Assembly (NCBI RefSeq): GCF_007678455.1 | Contig: NZ_VEEP01000001.1 | Location: 434,001-498,000 of the forward strand | Source: Cytobacillus oceanisediminis 2691 | GTDB taxonomy: Bacteria; Bacillota; Bacilli; Bacillales; Cytobacillaceae | Reading direction: 5' to 3' | DNA length: 64,000 nucleotides | Part shown: positions 31,154-39,855 of the stretch, piece by piece | Numbering within the stretch: the first letter of the stretch is position 1 | Layout: each line of letters opens with the position of its first letter | Translations under genes and position numbers: made by a program | Notes under the pieces: generated by a model | Databases searched by the model: none | What the model was told of the DNA's origin: nothing | The model's input: only the letters and a program-made list of their open reading frames with translations

Positions 31154-31387
31154 GTGTATACTGTTTTACTGCTTCAATCACTCATATGGAGTGGATATAC
31201 CTTAACGGAATGGCTATCCAAACACGATCATCCGATTTATAATGGTATTATGTTCATTGTGTTTTTTTATCTGGCAATAATAATCGGAAATTATATAATG
31301 AAATCGGCAAGGAAAACATTTTTGATTACCATTCTAAGTCTTGCCCTTTATGTGTCTTTTCATTTAACAATGTCTCTCATTATATAA
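31154..31387 (+). CDS. Small membrane protein
   Basis: 77 residues from a GTG at 31154, chosen because GGAGGG lies seven bases upstream; frames starting further left (31046) have no ribosome site. Three hydrophobic segments (about 1-18, 28-45 and 53-75) predict a membrane protein. No family recognised. The lipoprotein deacetylase gene follows 76 bases downstream on the same strand and may share its transcript. Confidence 0.6.
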   Translation: MYTVLLLQSLIWSGYTLTEWLSKHDHPIYNGIMFIVFFYLAIIIGNYIMKSARKTFLITILSLALYVSFHLTMSLII

Positions 31388-31463
31388 TATGGGAAACCAT
31401 CCCAGGGAATCGCCATTAATTCATCAGCATTGTCAGCAAGATACACAGCAGGAGGGGAAAGGG

Positions 31464-32339
31464 TTGAATAGAACAATATCATATATGCTCACTGCTTCGT
31501 TATTGCTAGCCGGCTGCAGTGCGGCAGGGGATGCTCAAAAACCAAAAGAGACAGATGAAGTGAAGAATGAAAAAGTCGATACGGAAGAAAAAGCAGCTGA
31601 GAAAACAACGGAAAATAAAAATGAAGAGCAGGTAGAAGAAACGTCAGAAGAAGATGTTCAAGAGAGTGTGGAAGTGGAACAAAGCACACCACAGTATCGA
31701 ATGAAAACTGATTTTTCGATTGAAAATATTGAAAATCCCGATGAAAAAATTGTTTTGCTGACGATCGATGATGCGCCGGATAAAAATGCTCTTGAGATGG
31801 CGAAAACCTTGAAGTCGTTAAATGTTAATGCGATCTTTTTTGTGAATGGGCATTTTCTTGATACTCCAGAAGAAGGGGAAGTGTTGAAGGAGATTCACAA
31901 GATGGGTTTTGTGATTGGCAATCATACATATAACCACAAATCATTGAAGGATTTATCGATGGAACAACAAAGAAAAGAAATTGTAGGTCTTAACGATCGA
32001 GTGGAAGAACTGATAGGCGAAAGGCCGCATTTTTTCAGGGCGCCATTTGGGATGAATACAGATTTCAGCAAACAGCTAGCTGCTGACGAAAAGATGCTGG
32101 TCATGAACTGGACTTATGGTTACGATTGGGAGCAAGACTATCAATCCAAGGACGCCCTGGCTGATATTATGATCAATACTCCATTTTTGAGGAATGGTGC
32201 CAATTTGCTCATGCATGACAGGAAATGGACAAGCGAGGCATTGAGGGATATCGTGAGGGGACTGCAAGATAAAGGTTATAATATTGTAGATCCCTCACAA
32301 ATAGAAACGCCAGCAAATAGCGAAACGGCTGCTAATTAG
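31464..32339 (+). CDS. Polysaccharide deacetylase (NodB-like) lipoprotein
   Basis: 291 residues from the TTG at 31464 after GGAGGGGAAAGGG. Lipobox LAGC near residue 19, a Glu/Lys/Thr-rich spacer (25-85), then a NodB homology domain: LLTIDDAPDK (motif 1, metal and catalytic Asp pair, an IDDA variant of TFDDG), NHTYNH (motif 2, zinc His pair), RAPFG (motif 3), and LLMHD near the end (motif 5). Expected to deacetylate peptidoglycan or another wall glycan on the outer membrane face. A 30-bp palindromic terminator surrounds its stop. Confidence 0.87.
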   Translation: MNRTISYMLTASLLLAGCSAAGDAQKPKETDEVKNEKVDTEEKAAEKTTENKNEEQVEETSEEDVQESVEVEQSTPQYRMKTDFSIENIENPDEKIVLLTIDDAPDKNALEMAKTLKSLNVNAIFFVNGHFLDTPEEGEVLKEIHKMGFVIGNHTYNHKSLKDLSMEQQRKEIVGLNDRVEELIGERPHFFRAPFGMNTDFSKQLAADEKMLVMNWTYGYDWEQDYQSKDALADIMINTPFLRNGANLLMHDRKWTSEALRDIVRGLQDKGYNIVDPSQIETPANSETAAN

Positions 32340-32355
32340 CAGCCGTTTCGTTTTT
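32321..32355. terminator. Perfect palindromic terminator
   Basis: A perfect 30-bp palindrome (32321-32350) containing the stop codon, followed by TTTTT; convergent DUF1885 gene on the other side. Confidence 0.92.
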
Positions 32356-32367
32356 AGAGGGAGGGTA

Positions 32368-32802
32368 TTATTTGCGAGGGTAGAAGTACATGATTCTCCC
32401 ATTGAATAAGTGCAGTTCGCCCTGCAATTTTTTCCCGATGAATTTGCTGAATTCGTTTGCTTTTCCCTTATCGCCAGCAGTTGCAGTGGGAGGAAGGGTG
32501 ATTTGTATGTATGATTGTTCGCGCTCAGAGCCGTCCTCATTGACAACGCTTTCTTTGTCGATACCAATTAAAATTGCATTGTAACGGTCCTGGGATGATT
32601 GCAGGTAAAACCATGTACCTTTACCATCTTCTTTTTCCTTCAATTCATATGGAAACGCCGAGTTTTCATAATTCCAGGCTACCTGGTCGCCTGTCTTTGA
32701 GGTGATTTCTTTGTAATAATTAAATAAATCTTTAAGTTCTTCGGTGGAAATGGCTTGCTGAGATGATGATGGAACAAGTTTTATATAAGCATTACTAGAC
32801 AT
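32368..32802 (-). CDS. DUF1885 family protein
   Basis: 144 residues beginning MSSNAYIKLVPSS with no signal or membrane segment. The pattern (EELKDLFNYYKEITSKTGDQVAWNYE, then a beta-rich half ending GRIMYFYPRK) matches the DUF1885 family of Bacillaceae as I remember it. Cytosolic, function unknown. Convergent with the deacetylase, monocistronic. Confidence 0.75.
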   Translation of the reverse strand: MSSNAYIKLVPSSSQQAISTEELKDLFNYYKEITSKTGDQVAWNYENSAFPYELKEKEDGKGTWFYLQSSQDRYNAILIGIDKESVVNEDGSEREQSYIQITLPPTATAGDKGKANEFSKFIGKKLQGELHLFNGRIMYFYPRK

Positions 32803-32959
32803 CGTCCAATCCCCTTTTCCTATCTATTCCTTCCCATTTTATCACTCCTGAAAAAGTGTGCCAATAGAATAAAAGCTTTTTAACTTTACTTGCACTTGCC
32901 TTTTTGTCAAAATAGAATTATAATAATATTCTAAATATTTAATTTTAAGGAGGAGGCTT

Positions 32960-33259
32960 ATGGAACTATTCGAAAAGCTTTATGACGAGCACGAAAAGGT
33001 TCATGTCAGGTTTGTGGGGTTCACCACGTATGACACCCGTTATGACTTTGGGATCGTGTATACCAATATGTTTTTCGGAAAACCGCTTGTAGTCTGCATG
33101 CAGACAGGACGTTCAGCACTCCTCGACCCAAAGGACATAGAAGACATAGATTTTTTACAGAAAGCATTCCATATTACAGAAGTCCGGCAGGCTGAGGACC
33201 TAGCGCTTTTTTTTAATGAAGAATTGCCAACAGCCCCATTCCAGACTCAATATGAATAA
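32960..33259 (+). CDS. DUF3055 family protein
   Basis: 99 residues, ATG at 32960 after AAGGAGGAGG. The pattern (VRFVGFTTYDTRYDFGIVYTNMFFGK, CMQTGRSALLDPKDIED) is that of the DUF3055 family found across Bacillales; function unknown. Cytosolic. Followed by a hairpin terminator and then the SR1 locus. Confidence 0.78.
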   Translation: MELFEKLYDEHEKVHVRFVGFTTYDTRYDFGIVYTNMFFGKPLVVCMQTGRSALLDPKDIEDIDFLQKAFHITEVRQAEDLALFFNEELPTAPFQTQYE

Positions 33260-33271
33260 GATTATGAAGAG

Positions 33272-33305
33272 AACAGGCCTGCTGCAGGTCTGTTTTAATT
33301 TTTGG
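33272..33305 (+). terminator. Hairpin terminator
   Basis: AACAGGCCTG / CAGGTCTGTT stem (one G.U) followed by TTTTAATTTTT. Confidence 0.8.
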
Positions 33306-33395
33306 GAAACTTTTTTAGATTGACCTTTTCATATTTACTTCATGCTAACGTCCTGTCTCGGTAATTATAAGCCTTTGTAATCGCTTGTAGTCAAA

Positions 33396-33543
33396 AGTGT
33401 CATACTAATAGAAGTTAATACATATAATTTGTTTGAGTATTACATAAATTGCCTTTGAAAAAATAAAAGTGTTATACAATTTAGGCTTGAAATCTTAATA
33501 GTGTTATATTATTATATAAGCAGAAGATGTTAAAGCGCTTTCA
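33396..33543 (+). promoter_or_regulatory. SR1 promoter with CcpN-like and CcpA (cre) sites
   Basis: A sigma-A type promoter TTGAAA (33487-33492), 17-base spacer, TATTAT (33510-33515). Three copies of AGTGTYATAYW occur at 33396, 33468 and 33500 (the last between -35 and -10); each fits 10 of 11 positions of the CcpN operator consensus TRTGHYATAYW as I remember it. At 33530-33543, TTAAAGCGCTTTCA fits the cre consensus at 13 of 14 positions. In B. subtilis SR1 is repressed by CcpN and, weakly, CcpA under glycolytic growth. Confidence 0.7.
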
Positions 33544-33572
33544 CAATTCAAAATGAAAAGGGGTTTGAAAAG

Positions 33573-33695
33573 ATGGGCACAATCGTTTGTCAAACTTGCA
33601 ATTCTACAATTGACCATTTCGAAGATGAGAAAGTAACGGTGTTATATTCAAAAAAATGCAATTGCTGCGACCATGAAGGTGCAGAGGAAAGATAA
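33573..33695 (+). CDS. sr1P: SR1P GapA-binding peptide
   Basis: 40 residues beginning MGTIVCQTC, followed by TIDHFEDEKVTVLY, which is nearly identical to my memory of B. subtilis SR1P (39 residues). Cysteines: one CQTC pair near the N-terminus and a C-terminal CNCC cluster, suggesting zinc binding. SR1P binds GapA and promotes the GapA-RNase J1 interaction; notably rnjA lies 12 kb away in this window. AAAAGGGG precedes the ATG by nine bases. Confidence 0.88.
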   Translation: MGTIVCQTCNSTIDHFEDEKVTVLYSKKCNCCDHEGAEER

Positions 33696-33703
33696 GAATA
33701 GAC

Positions 33704-33738
33704 AAAAGGGCATGCGCACTGCATGCCCTTCTTTTTTA
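33704..33738. terminator. SR1 / speA bidirectional terminator
   Basis: AAGGGCATGC-GCACT-GCATGCCCTT perfect 10-bp stem, followed by CTTTTTT. Confidence 0.93.
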
Positions 33739-35205
33739 TCTGATCGCTTTGTGTTCCTTGATCACTCGGAATGATTTAAGTTCATCATCCTCAGGTCCTT
33801 GTACAGGAAGGCCAGCTTCCATATTGGTCTTGATATAAACAAGGTTTTCTTTGGTGATGATTTCGCCTGGGATGAAAATCGGTATTCCTGGAGGATATAC
33901 CATCACGAATTCGGCAATGATTCGTCCTTCTGATTCCTCGACAGGAACAACCTCTGTATCAGCGTAAAAAGCATCTCTAGGTGTCAAAGCCAATAGTGGA
34001 ATATCAGGCAGCATAACCTCGGCATGGACTTTTTCAGCTAGATGATGGAATTCCTTAGAGAGCTCACCCAATGCCTTTACAAGAATATCAGCTTCTTTCT
34101 GGGTGTCACCAGGCGTGATAATGCACAGGATATTATACAAGTCTGAGAGTTCAACTTCGATATTGTATTTTTCGCGAAGCCATTTTTCGACCTCGTATCC
34201 TGTGATATTCAGATCTTTGATGCTGATGAGAACTTTCGTTGGATCAAAATCATATGTCGCGTTTGTACCAAGCAGGTCTTCACCAGGACAGTAAAGATGT
34301 TCGATTTCGTTTACCTGCCTGCGAATCCATTGAGCCAATTTGATTGTCCTGTCAATAATGTCCATTCCTTCGGTAGCAAGCCTTCTCCGCGCCGTATCTA
34401 ATGATGCAAGCAGCAAATAGGAAGTAGAGGTGGTCGTCAGCATGCTGATGATTGATTGGACACGCTTTGCTGAAACCAGGCCTTCCTTAACATTCAGGAT
34501 AGAGCTTTGGGTCATCGAACCGCCAAGCTTGTGCACGCTGGTTGCAGCCATATCGGCACCTGCCTGCATGGCGGATAGCGGGAGATCCTCATGGAAATGA
34601 ATGTGGACACCATGCGCTTCATCCACAAGTACGGGAACATCATATGAATGAGCAATCTCCACAATCTTCTTTAAATCGGCAGCAAAGCCGAAGTATGTTG
34701 GATTAATTACCAGCAAGCCTTTTGCATCTGGATGCTGCTCTAGAGCCTTTTCAACAGAGTCAGTTGAAATACCGTGAGAAATACCCAATTTTTTATCGAT
34801 CTCTGGATGGATGAAAATTGGAATGGCACCGGAAAAAACGATGGCGGACATGATTGATTTGTGCACGTTCCGCGGAACGATGATTTTATCTCCAGGTCCG
34901 CATACAGTCATGATCATGGTCATGATTGCGCCGCTTGTCCCCTGTACTGAAAAGAAAGTATGGTCCGCGCCGAAAGCTTCAGCTGCCAGCTCCTGTGCCT
35001 GCTTGATGATCCCTTTTGGTGAATGAAGATCGTCAAGGGGGCCGATATTGATCAAGTCAATCGACAAGGCATTATCGCCGATGAATTCGCGGAACTCAGG
35101 GTCAATCCCGCTGCCTTTTTTATGTCCAGGTATATGAAACTGGATCGGATTCTTTTCTGCGTGCTTCAACAGGCTAGTAAATAGTGGTGTTTCGTATTGT
35201 GACAA
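33736..35205 (-). CDS. speA: Arginine decarboxylase SpeA
   Basis: 489 residues, equal to B. subtilis SpeA. PLP-dependent Orn/Lys/Arg decarboxylase of the aspartate-aminotransferase fold: FSVQGTSGAIMTMI (cofactor phosphate loop), VDEAHGVHIHF (PLP-stacking Asp/His) and SVHKLGGSMTQSS with the Schiff-base lysine near residue 230. It makes agmatine, the first step of polyamine synthesis. Paralogues act on lysine or ornithine, so arginine specificity rests on length and synteny with pdhD and SR1. Start ATG at 35205 with AAGAGGTGTG upstream. Confidence 0.88.
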   Translation of the reverse strand: MSQYETPLFTSLLKHAEKNPIQFHIPGHKKGSGIDPEFREFIGDNALSIDLINIGPLDDLHSPKGIIKQAQELAAEAFGADHTFFSVQGTSGAIMTMIMTVCGPGDKIIVPRNVHKSIMSAIVFSGAIPIFIHPEIDKKLGISHGISTDSVEKALEQHPDAKGLLVINPTYFGFAADLKKIVEIAHSYDVPVLVDEAHGVHIHFHEDLPLSAMQAGADMAATSVHKLGGSMTQSSILNVKEGLVSAKRVQSIISMLTTTSTSYLLLASLDTARRRLATEGMDIIDRTIKLAQWIRRQVNEIEHLYCPGEDLLGTNATYDFDPTKVLISIKDLNITGYEVEKWLREKYNIEVELSDLYNILCIITPGDTQKEADILVKALGELSKEFHHLAEKVHAEVMLPDIPLLALTPRDAFYADTEVVPVEESEGRIIAEFVMVYPPGIPIFIPGEIITKENLVYIKTNMEAGLPVQGPEDDELKSFRVIKEHKAIR

Positions 35206-35425
35206 TGGATGATCACACCTCTTTATTGTATTGGATTTCCTTTTTATAGGTTATGATTATTGATCAGCTTTTAAAAAAATAAAACACATGCATTATAGCA
35301 CTAATCAAGGTGTTTGCAAAGAATTTCAAAATACAAGGAATACGGTAATCTTGCTTAAAGAAAACAGGAAATCTGCCTCCTATAATAGAAGTAGTAATGA
35401 AACAAGCATATGAAGGAGAGGGAAT

Positions 35426-36385
35426 ATGAACTGGAATACTGAAGTAACGAACCTATTAGGAATACAATACCCGATTATCCAGGGAGGACTCGCTTATCTT
35501 GCTTATTCTGAGCTTGCTGCGGCGGTATCGAATGCAGGAGGATTGGGGCAGATCACTGCCATGTCACTTCCTGACCCTGATGCACTGAGAAATGAGATAC
35601 ATAAAGTCAGGGAACTCACTGACAGGCCATTTGGGGTCAATTTTGCCATCGGACAGCATGGAAGGCCATTCTCACATTTCCTGGATGTAGCCATCGATGA
35701 ACGTGTACCAGTTATCTCAATGACAGGGGGCAACCCGGCACCAATTTTTGAACAATTAAAAGGGACCGACAGTAAAAAGCTCGTCCTGGTTGCAGCCAAA
35801 AGGCAAGCACAGAAAGCAGAGGAACTCGGTGCTGATGCAGTCATGGTAGTCGGTCAGGAAGGCGGCGGGCATCTTGGGAAGAGCGACATTGGGACGATGG
35901 TGCTGATTCCATCTGTAGTCGATGCCGTCAGCATCCCGGTTATTGCCTCAGGGGGAATTGGTGATGGAAGAGGTTTGATGGCTGCATTAAGCCTGGGCGC
36001 GCAGGGGATTGAAATGGGAACCCGCTTCATTGCAACAAAAGAATGTGTCCATGCGAACGAGCTGTACAAACAAAAACTGATTGAAGGAACAGAGAATGAC
36101 ACGGCTGTGATAAAAAGAACACTGGGCATGCCAGCAAGGGCGATTGCCAATCCATTGACAGAAAAGATTCTGGAAATAGAGAAGCAAGGCGGAGGATATG
36201 AGGCCCTGAAGGAGCTGATCAGCGGAACAGCAAACCGGAAATATATTTATGAAGGAGACCAGGAAAACGGTTTTGGCTGGGCAGGCCAGGTAATGGGATT
36301 GATCAAAGATTCCCCAACAGTCGCTGAGCTTTTTGAAAGGATCATTAAAGAAGCTGAAGCAATCAGAACATCTTGGGGAAGATGA
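35426..36385 (+). CDS. Nitronate monooxygenase-like flavoprotein
   Basis: 319 residues, TIM-barrel FMN enzyme of the nitronate monooxygenase / FabK superfamily. QGGLAYLAYSELAAAVSNAGGLGQI (N-terminal FMN region), VGQEGGGHLGKSD with the catalytic-region GGH, and PVIASGGIGDGRGLMAALSLGAQGIEMGTRFIAT (phosphate loops). Likely oxidises nitronates such as propionate-3-nitronate; a FabK-like enoyl reductase role is less likely but not excluded. ATG at 35426 follows AAGGAGAGG. Alone on its transcript, or leading into yktA. Confidence 0.85.
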   Translation: MNWNTEVTNLLGIQYPIIQGGLAYLAYSELAAAVSNAGGLGQITAMSLPDPDALRNEIHKVRELTDRPFGVNFAIGQHGRPFSHFLDVAIDERVPVISMTGGNPAPIFEQLKGTDSKKLVLVAAKRQAQKAEELGADAVMVVGQEGGGHLGKSDIGTMVLIPSVVDAVSIPVIASGGIGDGRGLMAALSLGAQGIEMGTRFIATKECVHANELYKQKLIEGTENDTAVIKRTLGMPARAIANPLTEKILEIEKQGGGYEALKELISGTANRKYIYEGDQENGFGWAGQVMGLIKDSPTVAELFERIIKEAEAIRTSWGR

Positions 36386-36494
36386 AGTTCCGCGATGCTT
36401 GCGCTCACTGATAAATAAAGGTACAATCGATTAACATAATAAGGGTGCAAAGGGAAGTTTTCCTGCGCACAGCAAAAAAAGCAGGTGAGCACAG

Positions 36495-36785
36495 ATGGAA
36501 TACCAATATCCAATTGACTACAGATGGTCGACCGATGAAATTGTCGATGTCATCCATTTTTACGAGTGCATTGAAAAAGCTCATGAAAAAGGGATTGATC
36601 GCGACACTCTGCTTCAGGCTTATAGACGCTTTAAAGAGATTGTTCCGGGAAAAGCTGAGGAAAAGACACTCTTCAATGAATTTGAAGAAGTAAGCGGGTA
36701 TGTTTCTTACCAGGCAGTAAAAGAAATCAAACAAACAGGGACCGGCGAAAAGATTAAAGTCGCTCCGAAAAAGACTAAAAGATAA
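36495..36785 (+). CDS. yktA: UPF0223 family protein YktA
   Basis: 96 residues, about eight longer than B. subtilis YktA because of a Lys-rich tail. The helical core [30 protein letters not shown] ... [19 protein letters not shown] is that of UPF0223. Cytosolic, function unknown. ATG at 36495 after AGGTGAGCACAG. A terminator and a dispersed repeat separate it from yktB. Confidence 0.87.
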   Translation: MEYQYPIDYRWSTDEIVDVIHFYECIEKAHEKGIDRDTLLQAYRRFKEIVPGKAEEKTLFNEFEEVSGYVSYQAVKEIKQTGTGEKIKVAPKKTKR

Positions 36786-36798
36786 ACTGTTGAAATCC

Positions 36799-36835
36799 AA
36801 GAAAGAGCCCAAGTAAAAATGGGCTCTTTCTTATT
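36799..36835 (+). terminator. yktA terminator
   Basis: AAGAAAGAGCCCA / TGGGCTCTTTCTT, a perfect 13-bp stem. Confidence 0.88.
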
Positions 36836-36837
36836 GT

Positions 36838-37075
36838 CCAGCTCCGGCTCCTAATTCCTCGAGACGCTTGTCTAGTGGCACCTCCTAGAAACTCCGAAAC
36901 TTCAACTCCGCCGGCAGAAGAAAAAAGCGCTTCTTTGTCGGAGTCTCCAGTTTCTGCGTTTCTGGACAGTCGGCTATACTTTTCGGTTTCGGTGCTGCCA
37001 ATGAAGTCAAAGAACGACTTCACTGTCAGGCCCTCCAGCGCTTGTCGGAATAGGGCAGTCGCCTACGCATTTCAT
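36838..37075. repeat. Dispersed intergenic repeat element
   Basis: About 240 bp of GC-richer, structured sequence between yktA and yktB with no plausible gene. It begins TCCAGCTCCGGCTCCTA and ends CCCTCCAGCGCTTGTCGG, ends I recognise from dispersed intergenic repeats of Bacillus-group genomes. Internal hairpins: GAAACTCCGA paired with TCGGAGTCTCCAGTTTC (36888-36955) and TGAAGTC / GACTTCA (about 37003-37022). Identification as a genome-wide family is from memory. Confidence 0.6.
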
Positions 37076-37078
37076 GGT

Positions 37079-37699
37079 TTAAGCCATTTTATATAGGGGT
37101 AATGTTTCTTTAAATACAAACTCTATTTTCGAAAGCATTTCTTCACCGCTAATCTTGACGGCTTCCTCGCGAGGAATGTTCAATCCGCAAAGGATTTCAG
37201 CTTTTTTAACAGTTTGGAGACGCTTGAACATCGACAGAAGATCTTCTTTGGAAAGCTCACCATGCATAGTGGCTTCTGGCTTCATATGATCGCCTGACCA
37301 AAAGAAGTTTTTGGGAGTACGGGCAAAAATTGAATCAAGATCCTTTTCAAGTTTATTCCCGATTGATTCCTTTTCAGGTGCTTCGTAAATTACGGCGAAC
37401 CAGATGAAGACGTGAGTTTCCCAGAGGCCAATCTGGAAATGTGGCAGCATTTTATATCCTCTTGGATTGCTGGCAAAAGCGACCCAAGTATCCTTAGGTG
37501 GGTTCTTCATTCTCCTTGCATGTTTGGCGACATGATAATGCATTTCCTCACCGGCAATATTTGAAAGCGTTGGGGCGAAGTGATGGCCCAGTTGTTCCAG
37601 CTTGGGGCGGATCTGGGATTTTAAGGCCTCCATTCGTTCATCGAGACCGTCAATTTTAAAAACATCGAAATCTGCTTTTTCGAATCCTTGAAATGACAA
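37079..37699 (-). CDS. yktB: UPF0637 / DUF1054 protein YktB
   Basis: 206 residues matching Ykt[23 protein letters not shown] start, [35 protein letters not shown] in the middle. Soluble DUF1054 protein of unknown function. Start ATG at 37699 preceded by AGGAGG. It follows yktA in B. subtilis too; here the dispersed repeat fills the gap. Confidence 0.88.
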   Translation of the reverse strand: MSFQGFEKADFDVFKIDGLDERMEALKSQIRPKLEQLGHHFAPTLSNIAGEEMHYHVAKHARRMKNPPKDTWVAFASNPRGYKMLPHFQIGLWETHVFIWFAVIYEAPEKESIGNKLEKDLDSIFARTPKNFFWSGDHMKPEATMHGELSKEDLLSMFKRLQTVKKAEILCGLNIPREEAVKISGEEMLSKIEFVFKETLPLYKMA

Positions 37700-37865
37700 T
37701 ATAAAAACCTCCTAGTACTTTGTCAAATATTGTAGCAAAAGCTTATGGAAAATAGAAGCGGCAGGCCTTTTCGGAGACCTGGGTAAACGCACATATTTGT
37801 ACCACAGGCAGTTGGAACTTCATACAATGGATAAAAAATAGAATTTAATAGAGGAGTGTAAATAA

Positions 37866-38060
37866 ATGAAACAACTTATAAATTCAACGAGAAAGAAAAA
37901 TGGCGAACTGCAGAGAACGGCTGTACTGCGATTGGAAATGGATTATGAATTAGCCACCCTTTTCGATGCAATGACTGACTCAGATAAACCGAAAATGAAA
38001 GAATGCAAACAGAAGCTTGAAAGAATCCGACAGGAACTATTACGTTTAAAGGCTTTGTAA
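37866..38060 (+). CDS. Small helical hypothetical protein
   Basis: 64 residues, strongly basic at the N-terminus (KQLINSTRKK) and coiled-coil-like at the C-terminus (KMKECKQKLERIRQELLRLKAL). GAGGAG precedes the ATG. No membrane segment, no family recognised. It sits at the usual position of small ykt genes upstream of suhB, and has its own terminator. Confidence 0.65.
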   Translation: MKQLINSTRKKNGELQRTAVLRLEMDYELATLFDAMTDSDKPKMKECKQKLERIRQELLRLKAL

Positions 38061-38135
38061 GCAGGAAACGTAAATTGAAAGAAGAAGTCGGCCAATGCTT
38101 AAACAAACGGAATACTGCGGCAATCAAGACCCATG

Positions 38136-38172
38136 ACGAACTCCTGTAATGCAGATGGAGTTCGTTTCTTAT
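38136..38172 (+). terminator. Hairpin terminator
   Basis: ACGAACTCC / GGAGTTCGT with a 12-base loop, followed by TTCTTATGTTT. Confidence 0.7.
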
Positions 38173-38311
38173 GTTTCCGAACATCGTTCCGAGTCTTGCA
38201 TGTTATCCACTTGACAAGGGAAATCCTAATACTTGATGGGAATGAAGGAAATCCGATAAGCTAAGGTAGATTCCTCAAATAGTAAAAAATATTGGAACGG
38301 GGGAAAACTGA

Positions 38312-39115
38312 ATGAACTATAACCTGAAAGAAATGGATACATATGCGAAAAAATGGGTGAAAGAGGCCGGAGAGAATATCAGGGCTTCGTTCCCAAACAC
38401 ATTGAATGTGACCTCGAAATCCAATCCGAATGATCTTGTTACGGATATAGACCAAGCGACAGAGCAATATTTCATAAAAAAAATCAAAGGGACGTACCCT
38501 GACCATAAAATCATGGGTGAAGAAGGCTATGGGGATGAAGTAACCGGACTATCAGGAGTAGTATGGATTATAGACCCAATTGATGGAACGATGAATTTTG
38601 TCCATCAGCAGCGGAACTTCGCGATCTCCATAGGGATTTATATTGATGGTGAAGGAATGATCGGTCTCATTTATGATGTCGTACATGATGAACTGTACCA
38701 TTGCATAAAGGGCAATGGAGTATATTTAAACGAAAAGTCGATTCCTAAACTTACGGAAGCGAAGGTCAGTGAATCAATCATCGCCCTTAATGCTACCTGG
38801 GTCGCTCCAAATAAGCGGATCGACCATCAATTGCTGATTCCTCTCGTTAAAGATGTAAGAGGAACACGGTCTTATGGTTCAGCGGCAATGGAAATGGTCT
38901 ATGTCGCTACCGGCAGGATCGACGCTTATATGACACCAAGGCTGGCACCATGGGATATTGCAGCGGGAATCATCATGATCAAGGAGCTTGGCGGAGAGGC
39001 GACGGATCTCAGGGGAAAAGAATTTGATATGCTGAAGCAGAACTCCTTGTTTGTTTCGAAACCTGGCCTGCATGGTGATATTTTACGAAACTATCTTAAG
39101 GATGGAAAATGGTGA
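38312..39115 (+). CDS. suhB: Inositol-1-monophosphatase family protein (YktC/SuhB)
   Basis: 267 residues. Mg-dependent phosphatase motifs: LVTDIDQATE, GEEGYG (Glu ligand near 70), WIIDPIDGTMNF (Asp ligands near 88-94) and APWDIAAG (Asp near 210). B. subtilis YktC hydrolyses inositol monophosphate and related phosphates such as fructose 1,6-bisphosphate to some degree. Start ATG at 38312 with GGGGG upstream. The last seven bases overlap the start of the acetyltransferase gene. Confidence 0.9.
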   Translation: MNYNLKEMDTYAKKWVKEAGENIRASFPNTLNVTSKSNPNDLVTDIDQATEQYFIKKIKGTYPDHKIMGEEGYGDEVTGLSGVVWIIDPIDGTMNFVHQQRNFAISIGIYIDGEGMIGLIYDVVHDELYHCIKGNGVYLNEKSIPKLTEAKVSESIIALNATWVAPNKRIDHQLLIPLVKDVRGTRSYGSAAMEMVYVATGRIDAYMTPRLAPWDIAAGIIMIKELGGEATDLRGKEFDMLKQNSLFVSKPGLHGDILRNYLKDGKW

Positions 39116-39570
39116 ACCTCGCCTGGCGTCCATTTTTAAGTTCAGATTCAGGCTTTTTACAGGAACTTGCGGAATCGAGCCGGAAATGGATGGAAAATGA
39201 ATTGAAAGATCTGGATCTGCCTGGCTACCTGAAGCAATATGAGAGGCTGTCTGGTGAATGGAGAGTCTGGGAAAAAGGGGGCATACCTGTTTCTGTTACC
39301 TACCATCTGGAATATGCTCCTTCCAATCAAAAGCCATGGCTGGGTACGATCCTGGTAAAAGCAGATGAACGGCGGAGAGGAATTGCTTCGTCCATCATGG
39401 ACAGGCTTTCAGCTAAATTTAAGGCAAGCGGGCACAAGGCTCTGTTTGCCGCTGTTCCAATTGATGAATATGAATGGTCCAACTTTTTGACGGATTGCGG
39501 TTTTGAACAATTCAAAACAGAAGAAAATGAGGGCGAGACCTTTTTGATCATGGTCCGCCCTCTTGGATGA
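39109..39570 (+). CDS. GNAT-family N-acetyltransferase
   Basis: 153 residues with the acetyl-CoA loop ERRRGIASSIM (about 85-95) in a GNAT fold: ILVKADERRRGIASSIMDRLSAKFKASGHKALFAAVP. Its ATG overlaps the suhB stop by seven bases, implying translational coupling, with AAGGATGG as ribosome site inside suhB. Substrate unknown. Terminator follows directly. Confidence 0.82.
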   Translation: MVNLAWRPFLSSDSGFLQELAESSRKWMENELKDLDLPGYLKQYERLSGEWRVWEKGGIPVSVTYHLEYAPSNQKPWLGTILVKADERRRGIASSIMDRLSAKFKASGHKALFAAVPIDEYEWSNFLTDCGFEQFKTEENEGETFLIMVRPLG

Positions 39571-39602
39571 CCGGCTGGAAATTCCAGCCGGTTTTATTTT
39601 TC
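39570..39602. terminator. Hairpin terminator
   Basis: CCGGCTGGAA / TTCCAGCCGG 10-bp stem, followed by TTTTATTTTT. Confidence 0.9.
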
Positions 39603-39605
39603 AAA

Positions 39606-39791
39606 TTAAAGCTCTCCTGCTTCTCTCATCTTCTTTTTTTTCTTAAAACCGAATCCCATAACAAACACAAGGGCGATGATACATGCGATAGCGCCGGCAG
39701 CACTTCGTTCACCGATGGCGATACCGATGCCGATCATGCATGAAGCGGCTGCAAATGCGAAAAATAATAATGGCCATTTTATCTGCTTCAA
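39606..39791 (-). CDS. ylaF: YlaF-type small membrane protein (DUF5325)
   Basis: 61 residues from a TTG at 39791 with GGGAGGAATCAAC upstream (the longer MGGI form would include the ribosome site in the coding region). Two hydrophobic helices (about 6-22 and 30-48) and a basic tail KKKKKMREAGEL. Matches YlaF, which in B. subtilis is also divergent from typA. Function unknown. Confidence 0.8.
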   Translation of the reverse strand: MKQIKWPLLFFAFAAASCMIGIGIAIGERSAAGAIACIIALVFVMGFGFKKKKKMREAGEL

Positions 39792-39855
39792 GTTGATTCC
39801 TCCCATTCGACATTTGGTGAAAATAATAATATATTTAATTGTACATTAAAATGCT

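Larger units (their letters stand above)
33522..33738 (+). ncRNA. sr1: SR1 dual-function small RNA
   Basis: Predicted transcript of about 215 nt, from the promoter above to the terminator at 33704-33738, close to the 205 nt known for B. subtilis SR1. It is in the same place (between the pdh operon and speA) and carries the SR1P ORF. In B. subtilis the RNA base-pairs with ahrC mRNA to block synthesis of the arginine regulator, while the peptide acts on GapA. Whether this copy still pairs with ahrC cannot be judged because ahrC is not in the window. Confidence 0.8.

Noticed and set aside
36775-37096. Open frames on both strands between yktA and yktB
   Set aside because: Lie in a structured dispersed repeat; no ribosome site, no family resemblance.
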